The notes: a model not told the origin generated them from the letters alone. 50,156 bases of DNA from Gallionellales bacterium RIFCSPLOWO2_02_FULL_59_110 (GCA_001801215.1 MGXA01000011.1:7845-58000); one strand, 5' to 3'. Counted from the first letter of the stretch, positions 9,928-18,457 are shown. Numbers and translations: made by a program.

Positions 9928-10826
9928 GCGAGAAACACGATCAATCGGACGCACAGACAACCGGCCATGTATGGGACGACGATCTGGCGGATCTCACCAA
10001 TCAGCCACCCAGATGGTGGATGCTGGGCCTGACTGCCAGCGCATTGTTTTGCGTGGTGTATTTCATTTACTACCCATCCTTCCCCATCGTCACGCTGAAC
10101 ACCTTCACCAAGGGAATCGGCGGCTGGACGGCCATCAAGGAAATGGAAGACGCCCAGGACGAGGTGGAAGCGGTGCGCGGCAAATTCGAGGCAAAACTCA
10201 AGGGTATGACCCCGGCTGCCATCCTGGCTGACAGCGAATTGACCGAGTACGTCATTCGTTCCGGCAAGGTGCTGTTCGGCGACAACTGCGCCGCCTGCCA
10301 CGGCCAGAACGGCATCGGTACGCACGACAAGGATGGATTGTTCGCGCCCATCCTGAACGATGATGACTGGCTGTTCGGCGGCAAGATCGACGACATCCAC
10401 GCCTCCATCGAGAACGGGCGCCGGGGCATAATGACGGCGAACAAGGAAATATTGTCCGCCGCAGAGATCGACGTCTTGGCCGATGCAGCCGCCAAAGGCC
10501 AACCGACTTCCACGCCGCTGTTTGCTGAAAAGGGCTGTACCGCTTGCCACGGAGAGGACGGCAAGGGTTTTCAGGCGATGGGCTCTGCCAACCTGACCGA
10601 CAAAATCTGGCGCTTTGACGGATCGGTTGCCGGCATCAAGCGCACCATTACCCATGGCGTGAATGCAGGCGACCCACAAGGCCGCGTGGCGGACATGCCA
10701 TCGTTCAAGCAGGCTGGAAAATTGAGCGATACCGAAATGAAAAAGCTGGCGGTGTATGTGTACAAGTTCGGCGGTGGCCAGCCCGACGCGCCTGCGGCGG
10801 CAACGGATGCAAAACCTGCAAATTGA
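9924..10826 (+). CDS. ccoP: cbb3-type cytochrome c oxidase diheme subunit III
   Basis: CcoP takes electrons from soluble cytochrome c and relays them to CcoO. The 300-residue protein begins with the FixP-type N-terminal segment (VWDDDLADLTNQPPRWWM), followed by a membrane helix (about 32-52). A periplasmic part has two cytochrome c domains with heme motifs C122-AA-C125-H126 (CAACHGQNG) and C205-TA-C208-H209 (CTACHGEDG). The spacing and length match the diheme family. The tail after about 285 is alanine-rich and likely disordered. It overlaps ccoQ by 4 bases and is the last gene of the operon, followed after 190 bases by a strong terminator. Confidence 0.96.
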   Translation: MSEKHDQSDAQTTGHVWDDDLADLTNQPPRWWMLGLTASALFCVVYFIYYPSFPIVTLNTFTKGIGGWTAIKEMEDAQDEVEAVRGKFEAKLKGMTPAAILADSELTEYVIRSGKVLFGDNCAACHGQNGIGTHDKDGLFAPILNDDDWLFGGKIDDIHASIENGRRGIMTANKEILSAAEIDVLADAAAKGQPTSTPLFAEKGCTACHGEDGKGFQAMGSANLTDKIWRFDGSVAGIKRTITHGVNAGDPQGRVADMPSFKQAGKLSDTEMKKLAVYVYKFGGGQPDAPAAATDAKPAN

Positions 10827-11163
10827 CCGGCTGGCGCGGATATAAGTTTGAGCGGCGCGAACCCGGGTCGAAAGATAAATCAGCATGAACCCGGATTTGC
10901 GTAACTGTCAGCCTGCATGGCACTTTTACAGAGGTGGCATGTCTACTCTGCATGTTTTAGTGGAATGCCATCGGGTGCAATAAGGGCGGTTGTGTTCCGG
11001 CCCGCGCCGAACCAAGAAGGAGGGGCAATTCCCCTCCTTTTTTATTTGGCGGGCAAGGCGGTTGTTAAACTGGAGTTGCACCGGCTGTGGTTACAATGCT
11101 CGCCTATTGATTTTGGCATAGTGCAGTCCCATGTTCGCCGATGAGCCAGTCAGGAGTAAAAGT
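10827..11163. other. Gene-free region between ccoP and ccoG
   Basis: The 190 bases before the terminator are long for a plain 3' end. They contain two direct GAACCCGG copies about 27 bases apart and no credible open frame. The part after the terminator (11044-11163) must hold the ccoG promoter, for which no clear hexamer pair is seen. Confidence 0.45.
11017..11043 (+). terminator. Intrinsic terminator of the ccoNOQP operon
   Basis: AAGGAGGGG and CCCCTCCTT form a perfect 9-bp stem with a 5-base loop (CAATT), and the T-run continues to 11043. It lies 190 bases after ccoP and before ccoG, separating the oxidase operon from the assembly genes. Confidence 0.9.
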
Positions 11164-12591
11164 GTGAATAATGAAACAGGGCAAAAAGAAACCGGCACCG
11201 TCGCCGGAATCTATCAGGAGCTCGAACACTGGAAGGTAAATACGGGCGACGAAACCATCCACGCTAAACGTATGCCCGGTTTTTTCCGCACCCTGAAAAA
11301 CTACACCCAGGCGCTCTGGCTGCTGTTCTTCCTTGTTCCCTATCTGCGCTGGAACGGCAGGCAGGCCATTCTGTTCGACATCGAGAATCGCCAGTTCCAT
11401 TTTCTCAATCTCTCCATACTGCCGCAGGACATCTGGATGCTGTCGCTGCTGCTGCTGCTGCTGGCCATGACCCTGTTCGCGGTGACTTCGGTCGCATCCC
11501 GGGTATGGTGCGGGTTCTTCTGCTTCCAGACCGCATGGACCGACTGGTTCACCTGGCTGGAAGACAAAATCGAGGGCGCTCCCCACGCCCGGCGCAAACT
11601 GGATGCCGCCCCCTGGAGCCCGGGAAAAATCGGCAAAAAAGCCGGCAAGCATTTTCTCTGGATGGCAATTGCCCTGTTCACCGGCATCAGCTTTTCGATC
11701 TGGTTCGTCGATGCCTACGTTTACTGGAACGACCTGGTGCATTTGCGCTTGCCGCTGGTCGGCTGGGTGGTGCTTATCGCATTCTTTTTCGGCACCTACA
11801 TCCTGGCCGGGTTGTTGCGCGAGCAGGCCTGCATGTGGCTGTGCCCTTATGCGCGTATCCAGGGCGTGATGACCGATGCACAAACCATCCTGCCCGCCTA
11901 CGACTACCGGCGCGGCGAGCCGCGCGGCAAATTACACCGCAAGGGCGAGAGCGGCGCTACACAGGGCGACTGCGTCGATTGCTTCCAGTGCGCGCAGGTG
12001 TGCCCGACCGGCGTGGATATCCGCGACGGCCAGCAATTGGGTTGCATCACATGCGGCCTGTGCCTGGACGCCTGCGATGCCATCATGGACAAAGTGGGCA
12101 AACCGCGCGGCCTGATCCGCTATACCTCGCTGGATGAACTGGAAGGCAAGCCCGCCAGGAAGATGTACCAGCACCCGCGCACGTGGGTATACATCTGCAT
12201 CATCCTGATCGCCTTTGGCGGGATCGTATATGGCCTGGCCAATATCGGCTCGCTGGAGCTGAAGGTGATATCGGAGCGCCAGCCCCTGTACGTGAGCATG
12301 AGCGACGGTTCGATACAGAATAAATACGACTTCAAGGTGCTCAACAAGACCGGCAAGGATATTAATGTGACGGTTACGGCTGCGGGCGGCGTGCCCGGCC
12401 AGGTCATTGTCGGTGCCGATAAACCGCTGCTTGCGCGCCATGGCCGCAGCACCTCGTTCACCCTTTTCGTCAGGACACCCGGCGAAAACATCGAAATGGA
12501 AGTAACGCCGATCGAATTCAGCATCCAGGACACCGACAACCCGCTGTTCAGCGCCAAGTACCAGTCTAAATTCAACGGCCCCAAGCGTTAG
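11164..12591 (+). CDS. ccoG: cbb3 oxidase assembly protein CcoG (RdxA/FixG), iron-sulfur membrane protein
   Basis: CcoG is a membrane-bound [4Fe-4S] protein of the FixG/RdxA family, linked to copper reduction and maturation of cbb3 oxidase. The 475-residue protein has about four N-terminal membrane helices (GFFRTLKNYTQALWLLFFLV onward), cysteine-containing motifs CGFFCFQTAWTDWF and CMWLCPYARIQG, and two ferredoxin-type clusters CVDCFQCAQVCPTG and CITCGLCLDACDAIM. A fifth helix follows, and a C-terminal Ig-like domain closes the protein. GTG at 11164 is preferred over ATG at 11131 because AGGAG lies 7 bases upstream of the GTG, whereas nothing precedes the ATG. ccoH follows after 39 bases, so both are probably one transcript. 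Confidence 0.95.
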   Translation: MNNETGQKETGTVAGIYQELEHWKVNTGDETIHAKRMPGFFRTLKNYTQALWLLFFLVPYLRWNGRQAILFDIENRQFHFLNLSILPQDIWMLSLLLLLLAMTLFAVTSVASRVWCGFFCFQTAWTDWFTWLEDKIEGAPHARRKLDAAPWSPGKIGKKAGKHFLWMAIALFTGISFSIWFVDAYVYWNDLVHLRLPLVGWVVLIAFFFGTYILAGLLREQACMWLCPYARIQGVMTDAQTILPAYDYRRGEPRGKLHRKGESGATQGDCVDCFQCAQVCPTGVDIRDGQQLGCITCGLCLDACDAIMDKVGKPRGLIRYTSLDELEGKPARKMYQHPRTWVYICIILIAFGGIVYGLANIGSLELKVISERQPLYVSMSDGSIQNKYDFKVLNKTGKDINVTVTAAGGVPGQVIVGADKPLLARHGRSTSFTLFVRTPGENIEMEVTPIEFSIQDTDNPLFSAKYQSKFNGPKR

Positions 12592-12630
12592 CCGACGATT
12601 TAGAAGTAAATTGAAAATGGAGACAGGCAA

Positions 12631-13140
12631 ATGATTTCGCAAGACAACAAAAAAGGCTTACGCAACCCTTGGTTCCTCGGAATGGCTGGCCTGATGGTCG
12701 TGGTGCTGAGCGTGAACGGCGCATTCATCTGGCTGGCCGCGAAAAACCGCCCCGCACTGGTGGATCGGGAATACAACACAAAAGACCGCAAATCCGATAG
12801 CGCCGCACTGAATGACCTTGAATCGCACAGAAACCTGGCCTGGAAAACCACCATCAAGCAGCCCGAGGCCATCGTAACCAATACGCCAGCGGCCTATGAA
12901 ATCGGCGTGGTTGACCGCGCGGGCGCCCCGGTCAGCGGCACAATGGAAGTGCAAGCCTATCGCGCCTCCGACGCGAGCAAGGATTTTATCACTGCCTTCA
13001 GTGAAACCTCGCCGGGCAACTATCAGGGATATATCAATTTCCCGCTCAAGGGCTATTGGGAACTGCGCATCCGCACTAAACGCGGCGATGAACTGTTTGA
13101 GGTCAATACCGGCAGGTTCATGGTCGCAACCGCATCATGA
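12631..13140 (+). CDS. ccoH: FixH/CcoH family cbb3 oxidase assembly protein
   Basis: The 169-residue protein has an N-terminal cytoplasmic NPWFLGMAGLMVVVLSVN segment that forms the single membrane anchor. A periplasmic FixH domain follows, with a YDLxxR-like replacement region EYNTKDRKSD, an Ig-like beta fold (AYEIGVVDRAGAPVSG, QAYRAS) and GYWELRIRTKRGDELF near the end. FixH proteins assist copper delivery or assembly of the cbb3 oxidase. A GGAGACAGG ribosome site precedes the ATG. The operon is normally ccoGHIS; here ccoI (copper ATPase) and ccoS do not follow, and the next feature is a tRNA on the opposite strand. Confidence 0.88.
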   Translation: MISQDNKKGLRNPWFLGMAGLMVVVLSVNGAFIWLAAKNRPALVDREYNTKDRKSDSAALNDLESHRNLAWKTTIKQPEAIVTNTPAAYEIGVVDRAGAPVSGTMEVQAYRASDASKDFITAFSETSPGNYQGYINFPLKGYWELRIRTKRGDELFEVNTGRFMVATAS

Positions 13141-13220
13141 TGCAGGTCGACGGCAAGCAACGCAGTCAGAATGGACAGTGTCCCGCGCAGTGCCGGAGCA
13201 ATCAAGACAAGTAAGGGCAG

Positions 13221-13294
13221 TGGAGCGGGTGAACGGGATCGAACCGTCGTATGCAGCTTGGGAAGCTGCCGTTCTACCATTGAACTACACCCGC
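13221..13294 (-). tRNA. tRNA-Gly, anticodon CCC, CCA encoded
   Basis: On the minus strand GCGGGTG pairs with CACCCGC as a 7-bp acceptor stem. The D arm (GTTC...GAAC) is followed by anticodon stem GCAGC/GCTGC with loop TTCCCAA, giving anticodon CCC. The T arm GACGG-TTCGATC-CCGTT precedes discriminator T and an encoded CCA. It reads GGG codons. It stands alone between ccoH and an HD-GYP gene that run in the opposite direction. Confidence 0.97.
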
Positions 13295-13305
13295 GCAGAG
13301 CCGCT

Positions 13306-13335
13306 ATTCTATGCCAGCACGCATGTTTCGAACAA
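13306..13335 (-). promoter_or_regulatory. Probable promoter of tRNA-Gly
   Basis: On the minus strand, -10 TAGAAT (13306-13311) lies 11 bases before the tRNA 5' end. A weak -35 TTGTTC (13330-13335) has an 18-base spacer. The short leader is as expected for a single tRNA gene. Confidence 0.45.
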
Positions 13336-13442
13336 CACCTGTCTTGCACAAGCACCGGCCAAGGCTCATCCGGAACGGTCGCCTTGCGCCCATAAGCCCT
13401 TATTGCTGATAGAATCGGCAGGATTGCTTTGGTGGGGCGGCG

Positions 13443-14675
13443 ATGACTAGAAAACTGATCAAGATCAAACACCTGATACCGGGTATGTACGTCGACGCGA
13501 TCGGCTATGGTACGCATAACAACGAACGCATCGGGGAAACCGGTAATTTTCTGATCGTCAGCCAGCAGGAAGTTAACCGTTTCGTCGCACTGGGTGTCCA
13601 GGAGCTCTACATCAACACGGAAAAGGGCCTCGACCTTACCGATGAAGAAGAACTGCGGCGCGAAGGGAACACGACTGTGCTCGAACTGGCGCGTATGCGC
13701 AACGCCCAGGCTGCCCAGAAGCCGAAAACGCTGGCGGACGAGCTATATGATGCGAAGAGCATCCTGGCGAAGGCCAGCACAGAACTGGAAAATGCCATCG
13801 CTCATCTCCGCGCAGGCGAGAAAATCGACATTGCGCCGCTCTGGCCGCTGCTCGATGAAATTTACAAATCTGTCAGCGAAAACCGCGATGCGATCGTCAC
13901 GGTATGCCGCAAGAAAAACAAAGACGGTTACGTGCTCGAACATTCGGTCAGCCATTGTGCGCTGATGATGGCCTTTGGCCAGACGCTGAATATGGACAGG
14001 GGCGCAATACTCGAGCTGGGCCTCGGTGGCCTGTTCCACGACATCGGCAAAATCCGCGTGCCCGCAGCGATTCTCAACAAACCCGGAAAGCTGACGGACG
14101 CCGAACTGACCATAGCCCGGCAGCATGCCGCCTGGGGCGGCGAATTCCTCATAAAAGTGGAAAACTTCCCCGAAAAGGCAATGGCGGTCGTCCTGGAACA
14201 CCACGAGCGAATCGATGGGACAGGTTACCCCAAGAAGCTCAAGGACAATGAAATTTCCCTGTTCGGCCAGATGGCATCCATCGTCGATGTCTATGACGCG
14301 TGCATCTCGATACGCGCCTACGGCGCCGCCGCCGACCCCTGCCAGGTGATCCGCCAGCTCTTCGAGAAAGCAGGCAAACTGTTCCACAAGGAACTGGTGC
14401 AGCAATTCATCAAGACCATCGGAATTTTTCCGGTCGGCACGCTGGTGCGCCTGGAAAGCAACAAACTCGCCATCGTCATCCGCCAGACCAAGAGCCTGAC
14501 GCAACCGATGGTGCGCCTCGTATACGACCTGAAGCACAACTGTTTCATTCCGCCGGAAGATATCGACCTGGCGCGTCCCCGCGCGAAGATGGACAAAGTG
14601 CAGGGGCATGAGTCGCCGGAAAAGTGGAACATTAACCCGTTCCGCTTTATCTCTCCGGAACTAGCGAGCAATTAA
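13443..14675 (+). CDS. HD-GYP c-di-GMP phosphodiesterase with DUF3391 N-terminus
   Basis: The 410-residue cytoplasmic protein has an N-terminal DUF3391-like domain (about 5-130, starting KIKHLIPGMYVDAIGYG) and a C-terminal HD-GYP domain (about 165-330). HD-GYP enzymes hydrolyse cyclic di-GMP with a bi- or trinuclear iron or manganese centre. The key residues look intact: EHSVSH at the first histidine, H199-D200 in HDIGKIRVP, the LEHHERIDG pair of histidines and G261-Y262-P263 in DGTGYP. It should therefore be active. The last 60 residues (after GIFPVGTLVRL) match the common C-terminal extension of this group. No sensory domain or membrane span is seen. GGGGCGGCG before the ATG serves as a weak ribosome site. 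It is a single gene, unconnected to a diguanylate cyclase in the window. Confidence 0.92.
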   Translation: MTRKLIKIKHLIPGMYVDAIGYGTHNNERIGETGNFLIVSQQEVNRFVALGVQELYINTEKGLDLTDEEELRREGNTTVLELARMRNAQAAQKPKTLADELYDAKSILAKASTELENAIAHLRAGEKIDIAPLWPLLDEIYKSVSENRDAIVTVCRKKNKDGYVLEHSVSHCALMMAFGQTLNMDRGAILELGLGGLFHDIGKIRVPAAILNKPGKLTDAELTIARQHAAWGGEFLIKVENFPEKAMAVVLEHHERIDGTGYPKKLKDNEISLFGQMASIVDVYDACISIRAYGAAADPCQVIRQLFEKAGKLFHKELVQQFIKTIGIFPVGTLVRLESNKLAIVIRQTKSLTQPMVRLVYDLKHNCFIPPEDIDLARPRAKMDKVQGHESPEKWNINPFRFISPELASN

Positions 14676-14763
14676 TCCGGGCGCTTCCAGCGACGGACTG
14701 CCTGCCGCTGTCCCGCCCCCGCATGGTGTAAAATGCGTCGCACATTTTTCCCGGCAAGCAAAA

Positions 14764-14967
14764 ATGATAACTGTCAGCATCAACGGCGCGATACGCCAAT
14801 TTCCGGATCCCCTCAGCGTTGCCGCCTTGATCGGGGAGATGGGGCTGTCCGGCAAGCGCATCGCATTGGAGCGCAACGGCGAGATCGTGCCGCGCAGCGC
14901 GTTTGCCGCGCAGCAGTTGGCGGACGGCGACAGGTTGGAGGTGGTCGTCGCGGTAGGCGGCGGCTAG
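14764..14967 (+). CDS. thiS: Sulfur carrier protein ThiS
   Basis: ThiS is the small ubiquitin-like sulfur carrier of thiazole synthesis in thiamine formation. The 67-residue protein has the beta-grasp pattern MITVSINGAI...LIGEMGL and ERNGEIVPRSAF, and ends exactly in VGGG. The C-terminal Gly-Gly is the site of thiocarboxylation. It lies 15 bases before thiG, whose product uses the ThiS thiocarboxylate. No TPP riboswitch is recognisable in the 88 bases upstream. A TAAAAT at 14729 without a matching -35 is the only -10-like site. Confidence 0.95.
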   Translation: MITVSINGAIRQFPDPLSVAALIGEMGLSGKRIALERNGEIVPRSAFAAQQLADGDRLEVVVAVGGG

Positions 14968-14982
14968 AAACTACTCAGGAAC

Positions 14983-15783
14983 ATGGCCATGAACGACAAA
15001 CTTATCATCGCAGGCAAAAGCTACTCTTCCCGGCTGCTGGTCGGCACCGGCAAGTACAAGGATTTCGCCGAGACGCGCGCGGCACTGGACGCCAGCGGCG
15101 CGGAGATCGTGACGGTGGCGATCCGCCGCACCAACCTCGGCCAGAACGCCAACGAGCCCAACCTGCTCGATGCCGTGCCGATGTCGAAATTCACCTATCT
15201 GCCGAACACTGCGGGCTGCTATACCGCCGACGACGCGGTGCGCACGCTACGGCTCGCGCGCGAGCTGCTGGACGGCCACTCGCTGGTGAAGCTGGAAGTG
15301 CTGGGCGACCCGCAATCGCTGTATCCCAACGTGGTCGAGACGCTCGCCGCCGCGAAGACACTGGTGGCGGAAGGCTTCCAGGTGATGGTGTATACCTCGG
15401 ATGACCCGATCATTGCGAAGCAGCTAGAAGATATCGGTTGCGTCGCGATCATGCCGCTGGCCTCGCTGATCGGCTCCGGCATGGGCATCCTGAATCCGTG
15501 GAACCTGCAACTCATCATGGAGCGCGCGAACATGCCGGTGATCGTGGATGCGGGCGTGGGCACCGCCTCCGACGCTGCCATCGCGATGGAGCTGGGCTGC
15601 GACGGCGTGCTGATGAACACCGCGATTGCGGGCGCGAAAGACCCGGTGCTGATGGCCTCGGCGATGAAGAAAGCCACCGAAGCCGGACGCGAAGCCTTCC
15701 TCGCCGGGCGCATGCCGAAGAAACTCTACAGCGCCAGCCCCAGCTCGCCAACGGCGGGGATCATCGGCTCGGTACGGAGCTAG
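14983..15783 (+). CDS. thiG: Thiazole synthase
   Basis: ThiG condenses deoxyxylulose 5-phosphate, dehydroglycine and ThiS thiocarboxylate to the thiazole phosphate. The 266-residue TIM barrel shows [21 protein letters not shown] and VKLEVLGD, whose lysine forms the Schiff base with the sugar. It also has [27 protein letters not shown] and [15 protein letters not shown], all family signatures. The start used is ATG at 14983; a second in-frame ATG two codons later is equally possible. It forms a two-gene unit with thiS. A 112-base palindromic element separates it from trmB. Confidence 0.97.
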   Translation: MAMNDKLIIAGKSYSSRLLVGTGKYKDFAETRAALDASGAEIVTVAIRRTNLGQNANEPNLLDAVPMSKFTYLPNTAGCYTADDAVRTLRLARELLDGHSLVKLEVLGDPQSLYPNVVETLAAAKTLVAEGFQVMVYTSDDPIIAKQLEDIGCVAIMPLASLIGSGMGILNPWNLQLIMERANMPVIVDAGVGTASDAAIAMELGCDGVLMNTAIAGAKDPVLMASAMKKATEAGREAFLAGRMPKKLYSASPSSPTAGIIGSVRS

Positions 15784-15790
15784 CCAATCT

Positions 15791-15902
15791 TGTAGGGTGG
15801 GCACTTTTTTGCCTCGAAGAGGTTCTCGCACTCTTTGGGTGTGCCCACGCAGTTAGCGAAAGTTATTTCCGCGTGGGCACAAAAAAACGTGCCCACCCTA
15901 CA
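15791..15902. repeat. 112-bp palindromic element, four alternating GTGGGCAC copies
   Basis: The outer arms TGTAGGGTGGGCAC (15791-15804) and its perfect complement (15889-15902) enclose inner arms GTGCCCACGC (15841-15850) and GCGTGGGCAC (15871-15880). The 8-mer GTGGGCAC thus occurs four times in alternating orientation. It can fold as one long hairpin or as two adjacent ones. A T-run flanks the left outer arm and an A-run the right. This is the form of a REP-type or miniature mobile element. It fills the gap between thiG and trmB and ends 14 bases before the trmB ATG. Confidence 0.85.
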
Positions 15903-15916
15903 GAAACCAAATCAAC

Positions 15917-16612
15917 ATGACCGACACCACCGACCTCAAGAACAGACACATCCGCAGCTACGTGCTGCGCCAGGGCCATCTCTCGGTGGCGCAGCGGCGC
16001 GCGGTGGATACGCTGCTGCCGCGCTTCGGCATTCCCTACGCTGCCAAGCGCATCGACCTCGATGCCGCCTTCGGCCGCGCCGCGCCGAAGATACTGGAGA
16101 TCGGCTTCGGCATGGGCGAAAGCACCGCTGCCATCGCACTCGCTCATCCGGCAAATGGCTACCTCGCGCTGGAGGTGCATACGCCCGGCGTGGGCAACCT
16201 GCTCAAGCTGATCGACGCGCAACAGATACCCAACATCCGCATCATCCAGCACGACGCCGTGGAGGTGCTGCGCGATATGATCGCCGACGGCACACTCGAC
16301 GGCGTGCACATCTTCTTCCCCGACCCGTGGCACAAGGCGCGCCACAACAAGCGGCGGCTGATCCAGGCACCGTTCGTCGCGCAGTTGGTGCAAAAGCTCA
16401 AACCCGGTGGTTATATCCACGTCGCCACCGATTGGCAGGATTACGCCGAACAGGTGCTGAGCGTGTTGGGCGAAGAGCCGCTGCTGGAGAACACCGCTGC
16501 CGACTACGCGCCCCGCCCTGATTATCGTCCGCTTACGAAGTTTGAGCAGCGCGGGCTGCGCCTAGGCCATGGTGTATGGGATTTGGTGTTCCGCCGCAAG
16601 AAAGATCTGTAA
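15917..16612 (+). CDS. trmB: tRNA (guanine-N7-)-methyltransferase
   Basis: TrmB makes 7-methylguanosine at position 46 of tRNA using S-adenosylmethionine. The 231-residue protein has the SAM-binding motif [16 protein letters not shown] near residue 56, followed by [15 protein letters not shown]. The family signature [17 protein letters not shown] and the C-terminal segment [17 protein letters not shown] are also present. Length is normal. The leader between the upstream repeat and the ATG is only 14 bases (GAAACCAAATCAAC) with no good Shine-Dalgarno, so the repeat element may influence its expression. It converges with hemW, which ends 45 bases downstream on the other strand. Confidence 0.96.
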   Translation: MTDTTDLKNRHIRSYVLRQGHLSVAQRRAVDTLLPRFGIPYAAKRIDLDAAFGRAAPKILEIGFGMGESTAAIALAHPANGYLALEVHTPGVGNLLKLIDAQQIPNIRIIQHDAVEVLRDMIADGTLDGVHIFFPDPWHKARHNKRRLIQAPFVAQLVQKLKPGGYIHVATDWQDYAEQVLSVLGEEPLLENTAADYAPRPDYRPLTKFEQRGLRLGHGVWDLVFRRKKDL

Positions 16613-16625
16613 CAGCGTGTAGCGC

Positions 16626-16660
16626 GTAGGATGGGTATCGCTGCGCTCCACCCATCCTAC
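16626..16660. repeat. REP-like palindrome overlapping the end of hemW
   Basis: GTAGGATGGGT and ACCCATCCTAC form a perfect 11-bp inverted repeat with a 13-base centre (ATCGCTGCGCTCC). This element type recurs in many proteobacterial genomes. It lies between convergent trmB and hemW and contains the hemW stop codon. It could end transcription in both directions, though no T-run follows. Confidence 0.85.
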
Positions 16661-17856
16661 TTTGCGTCATCCAGAAATATCTCCAGCAGATCGTTGAGAA
16701 AGCGCCGCCCCAGCTCGGTTGGCGCGATACGCGTTCCTTCGCGCACCAGCAAGCCTCGCCGCTCCGCCTGTTCCAGCTCGCGCCGGATGGCCAGCAACGG
16801 CAGGCCGGTGCGTTCCTTGAACAGCGCGCTATCGGAACCTGCGTTCAATCGCAGCGCGTTCATCATGAATTCGAATGCGAGGTCTGCGGCTGACACCTCA
16901 TGCTCCTCCTGTACCGGCACAGCTTGCGCCACCGCATCCAGATACGCCAGCGGTTGCCGGTGGCGCGCCTGACGGATCACCTTGTCGTGGAAACTCAGCT
17001 TGCTGTGCGCGCCCGCGCCGATGCCGAGGTAGTCGCCGAACTGCCAGTAATTCAGGTTGTGGCGCGATTGTTTTTTCGGCTGGGCGAACGCAGAGGTCTC
17101 GTAGTGTTCGTAGCCGTGCGCCGCGAGCAGTTCCTCGATGCCGCTCTGCATCTCGCCGCTCGCATCGTCGTCGGGCAGCGGCGGCGGGTTGCGATGGAAC
17201 AGAGTGTTCGGCTCCAGCGTCAGGTGATAGCAGGACAGGTGTTGCGGCGCGAACGACAGCGCGGTTTGCACATCCTGCAATGCCTGCTCCAGCGCCTGCT
17301 GCGGCAATGCGTACATCAGATCAAGGTTGATATTGTCGAAATGTTGCTGCGCGATTTTGATGGCACGTCGCGCCTCGCCGGCATTATGGATACGGCCCAG
17401 CGCTTGAAGATGTGCGTCATTAAAACTCTGTATGCCCAGCGACAGCCGGTTCACGCCCGCCTCGCGATACGCGGCGAAGCGTTCCGCCTCTACCGTGCCG
17501 GGATTCGCTTCCAGCGTGATCTCCGCACCGAGGTCGAGCGGCAGCAACATGCGCACCTGGCGCAACACCTCCGCGACGCTTTCCCCTGAAAGTAGGCTGG
17601 GCGTGCCGCCGCCGAAGAACACCGTATACACCTTGCGCCCCCAGATCAGCGGCAACGCCAGCTCCAGATCGCGCACTAATGCCGCGACATATTCTCTTTT
17701 GGGTACTGAACCGCGCGCCTCGTGCGAATTGAAGTCGCAATATGGGCATTTGCGCACGCACCACGGGATGTGGATGTACAGCGACAGCGGCGGCAAGGCC
17801 TGGAAATTGACGGCCTGCGCTTTGAATCCGGCGGGCAGCAGCGGATGAACGGTCAT
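16657..17856 (-). CDS. hemW: Radical SAM heme chaperone HemW
   Basis: HemW is a radical SAM protein that binds and delivers heme; it was long annotated as an oxygen-independent coproporphyrinogen oxidase. The 399-residue protein has YIHIPWC and the cluster motif C33-x3-C37-x2-C40 (CVRKCPYC) followed by DFNSHE. The HemW-type CPYCDF replaces the CNRLC-type motif of true HemN. FFGGGTPSLL, ANPGTVE, NRLSLGIQSF and LNYWQFGDYLGIGAGAHS are further family motifs. Its start overlaps the rdgB stop by 4 bases (ATGA), so it is translationally coupled in a run with rph and rdgB. The last codons lie within a REP-like palindrome. Confidence 0.95.
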   Translation of the reverse strand: MTVHPLLPAGFKAQAVNFQALPPLSLYIHIPWCVRKCPYCDFNSHEARGSVPKREYVAALVRDLELALPLIWGRKVYTVFFGGGTPSLLSGESVAEVLRQVRMLLPLDLGAEITLEANPGTVEAERFAAYREAGVNRLSLGIQSFNDAHLQALGRIHNAGEARRAIKIAQQHFDNINLDLMYALPQQALEQALQDVQTALSFAPQHLSCYHLTLEPNTLFHRNPPPLPDDDASGEMQSGIEELLAAHGYEHYETSAFAQPKKQSRHNLNYWQFGDYLGIGAGAHSKLSFHDKVIRQARHRQPLAYLDAVAQAVPVQEEHEVSAADLAFEFMMNALRLNAGSDSALFKERTGLPLLAIRRELEQAERRGLLVREGTRIAPTELGRRFLNDLLEIFLDDAK

Positions 17857-18452
17857 GCAACGCTGCCGGATTGCAGCTTGCCCAGCAACACTTTGAGCGC
17901 CTTGCCTCTGTGGCTGATGGCGTGCTTCTCGTCGCGCGACAGTTCCGCGCTCATCTTGCCGAATTCAGGTAGCCAGAACAACGGGTCGTAGCCGAAGCCG
18001 CCTTCGCCGCGCTCTTCATGCGCGATCTCGCCATGCCATTCGCCCTCGGCGATCAGCGGCTGCGGGTCGTCGGCGTGGTGCAGCAGCACCAGCACGCAGT
18101 AGTAATGCGCGCGTCGATCCGCCACGCCGTGCATGGCTTGCAGCAGCTTTTCGTTGTTGCGCGCATCGGACTTCGGATCATCGCCCGCATAACGCGCCGA
18201 CTGCACGCCGGGTGCGCCGCCCAAGGCCGCGACGCAGATGCCGGAATCGTCCGCCAATGCGGGCAGGCCGCTTGCGCGGCTGACATGGCGCGCCTTGGCG
18301 AGAGCATTTTCGATAAAGGTGAAGTGCGGTTCTTCTGCCTCGTCGATGCCGAGCTGCGCCTGGGTCAGCACTTCGATGCCAAGCGGTTGCAGCAGAAACT
18401 GGAATTCGCGCAGTTTGCCGGGGTTATTGGAGGCGATGACGAGTTTTTGCAT
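17853..18452 (-). CDS. rdgB: XTP/dITP diphosphatase (non-canonical purine NTPase)
   Basis: The enzyme hydrolyses XTP, dITP and ITP to monophosphates, clearing deaminated purines from the nucleotide pool. The 199-residue protein starts MQKLVIASNNPGK with the SNNPGK nucleotide motif at residues 8-13. It also has FIENALAKARH, ADDSGICV (catalytic aspartates), GGAPGVQSARYAG, GEIAHEERGEGGFGYDPLFW and ISHRGKAL, which together define the family. It follows rph and overlaps hemW. A palindromic repeat ends only 5 bases before the ATG and occupies the place of a Shine-Dalgarno sequence; none is visible. Confidence 0.97.
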   Translation of the reverse strand: MQKLVIASNNPGKLREFQFLLQPLGIEVLTQAQLGIDEAEEPHFTFIENALAKARHVSRASGLPALADDSGICVAALGGAPGVQSARYAGDDPKSDARNNEKLLQAMHGVADRRAHYYCVLVLLHHADDPQPLIAEGEWHGEIAHEERGEGGFGYDPLFWLPEFGKMSAELSRDEKHAISHRGKALKVLLGKLQSGSVA

Positions 18453-18457
18453 ATCGT

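Noticed and set aside
14676-14763. TPP riboswitch before thiS
   Set aside because: The 88-base gap is too short and shows no CTGAGA-like thi-box.
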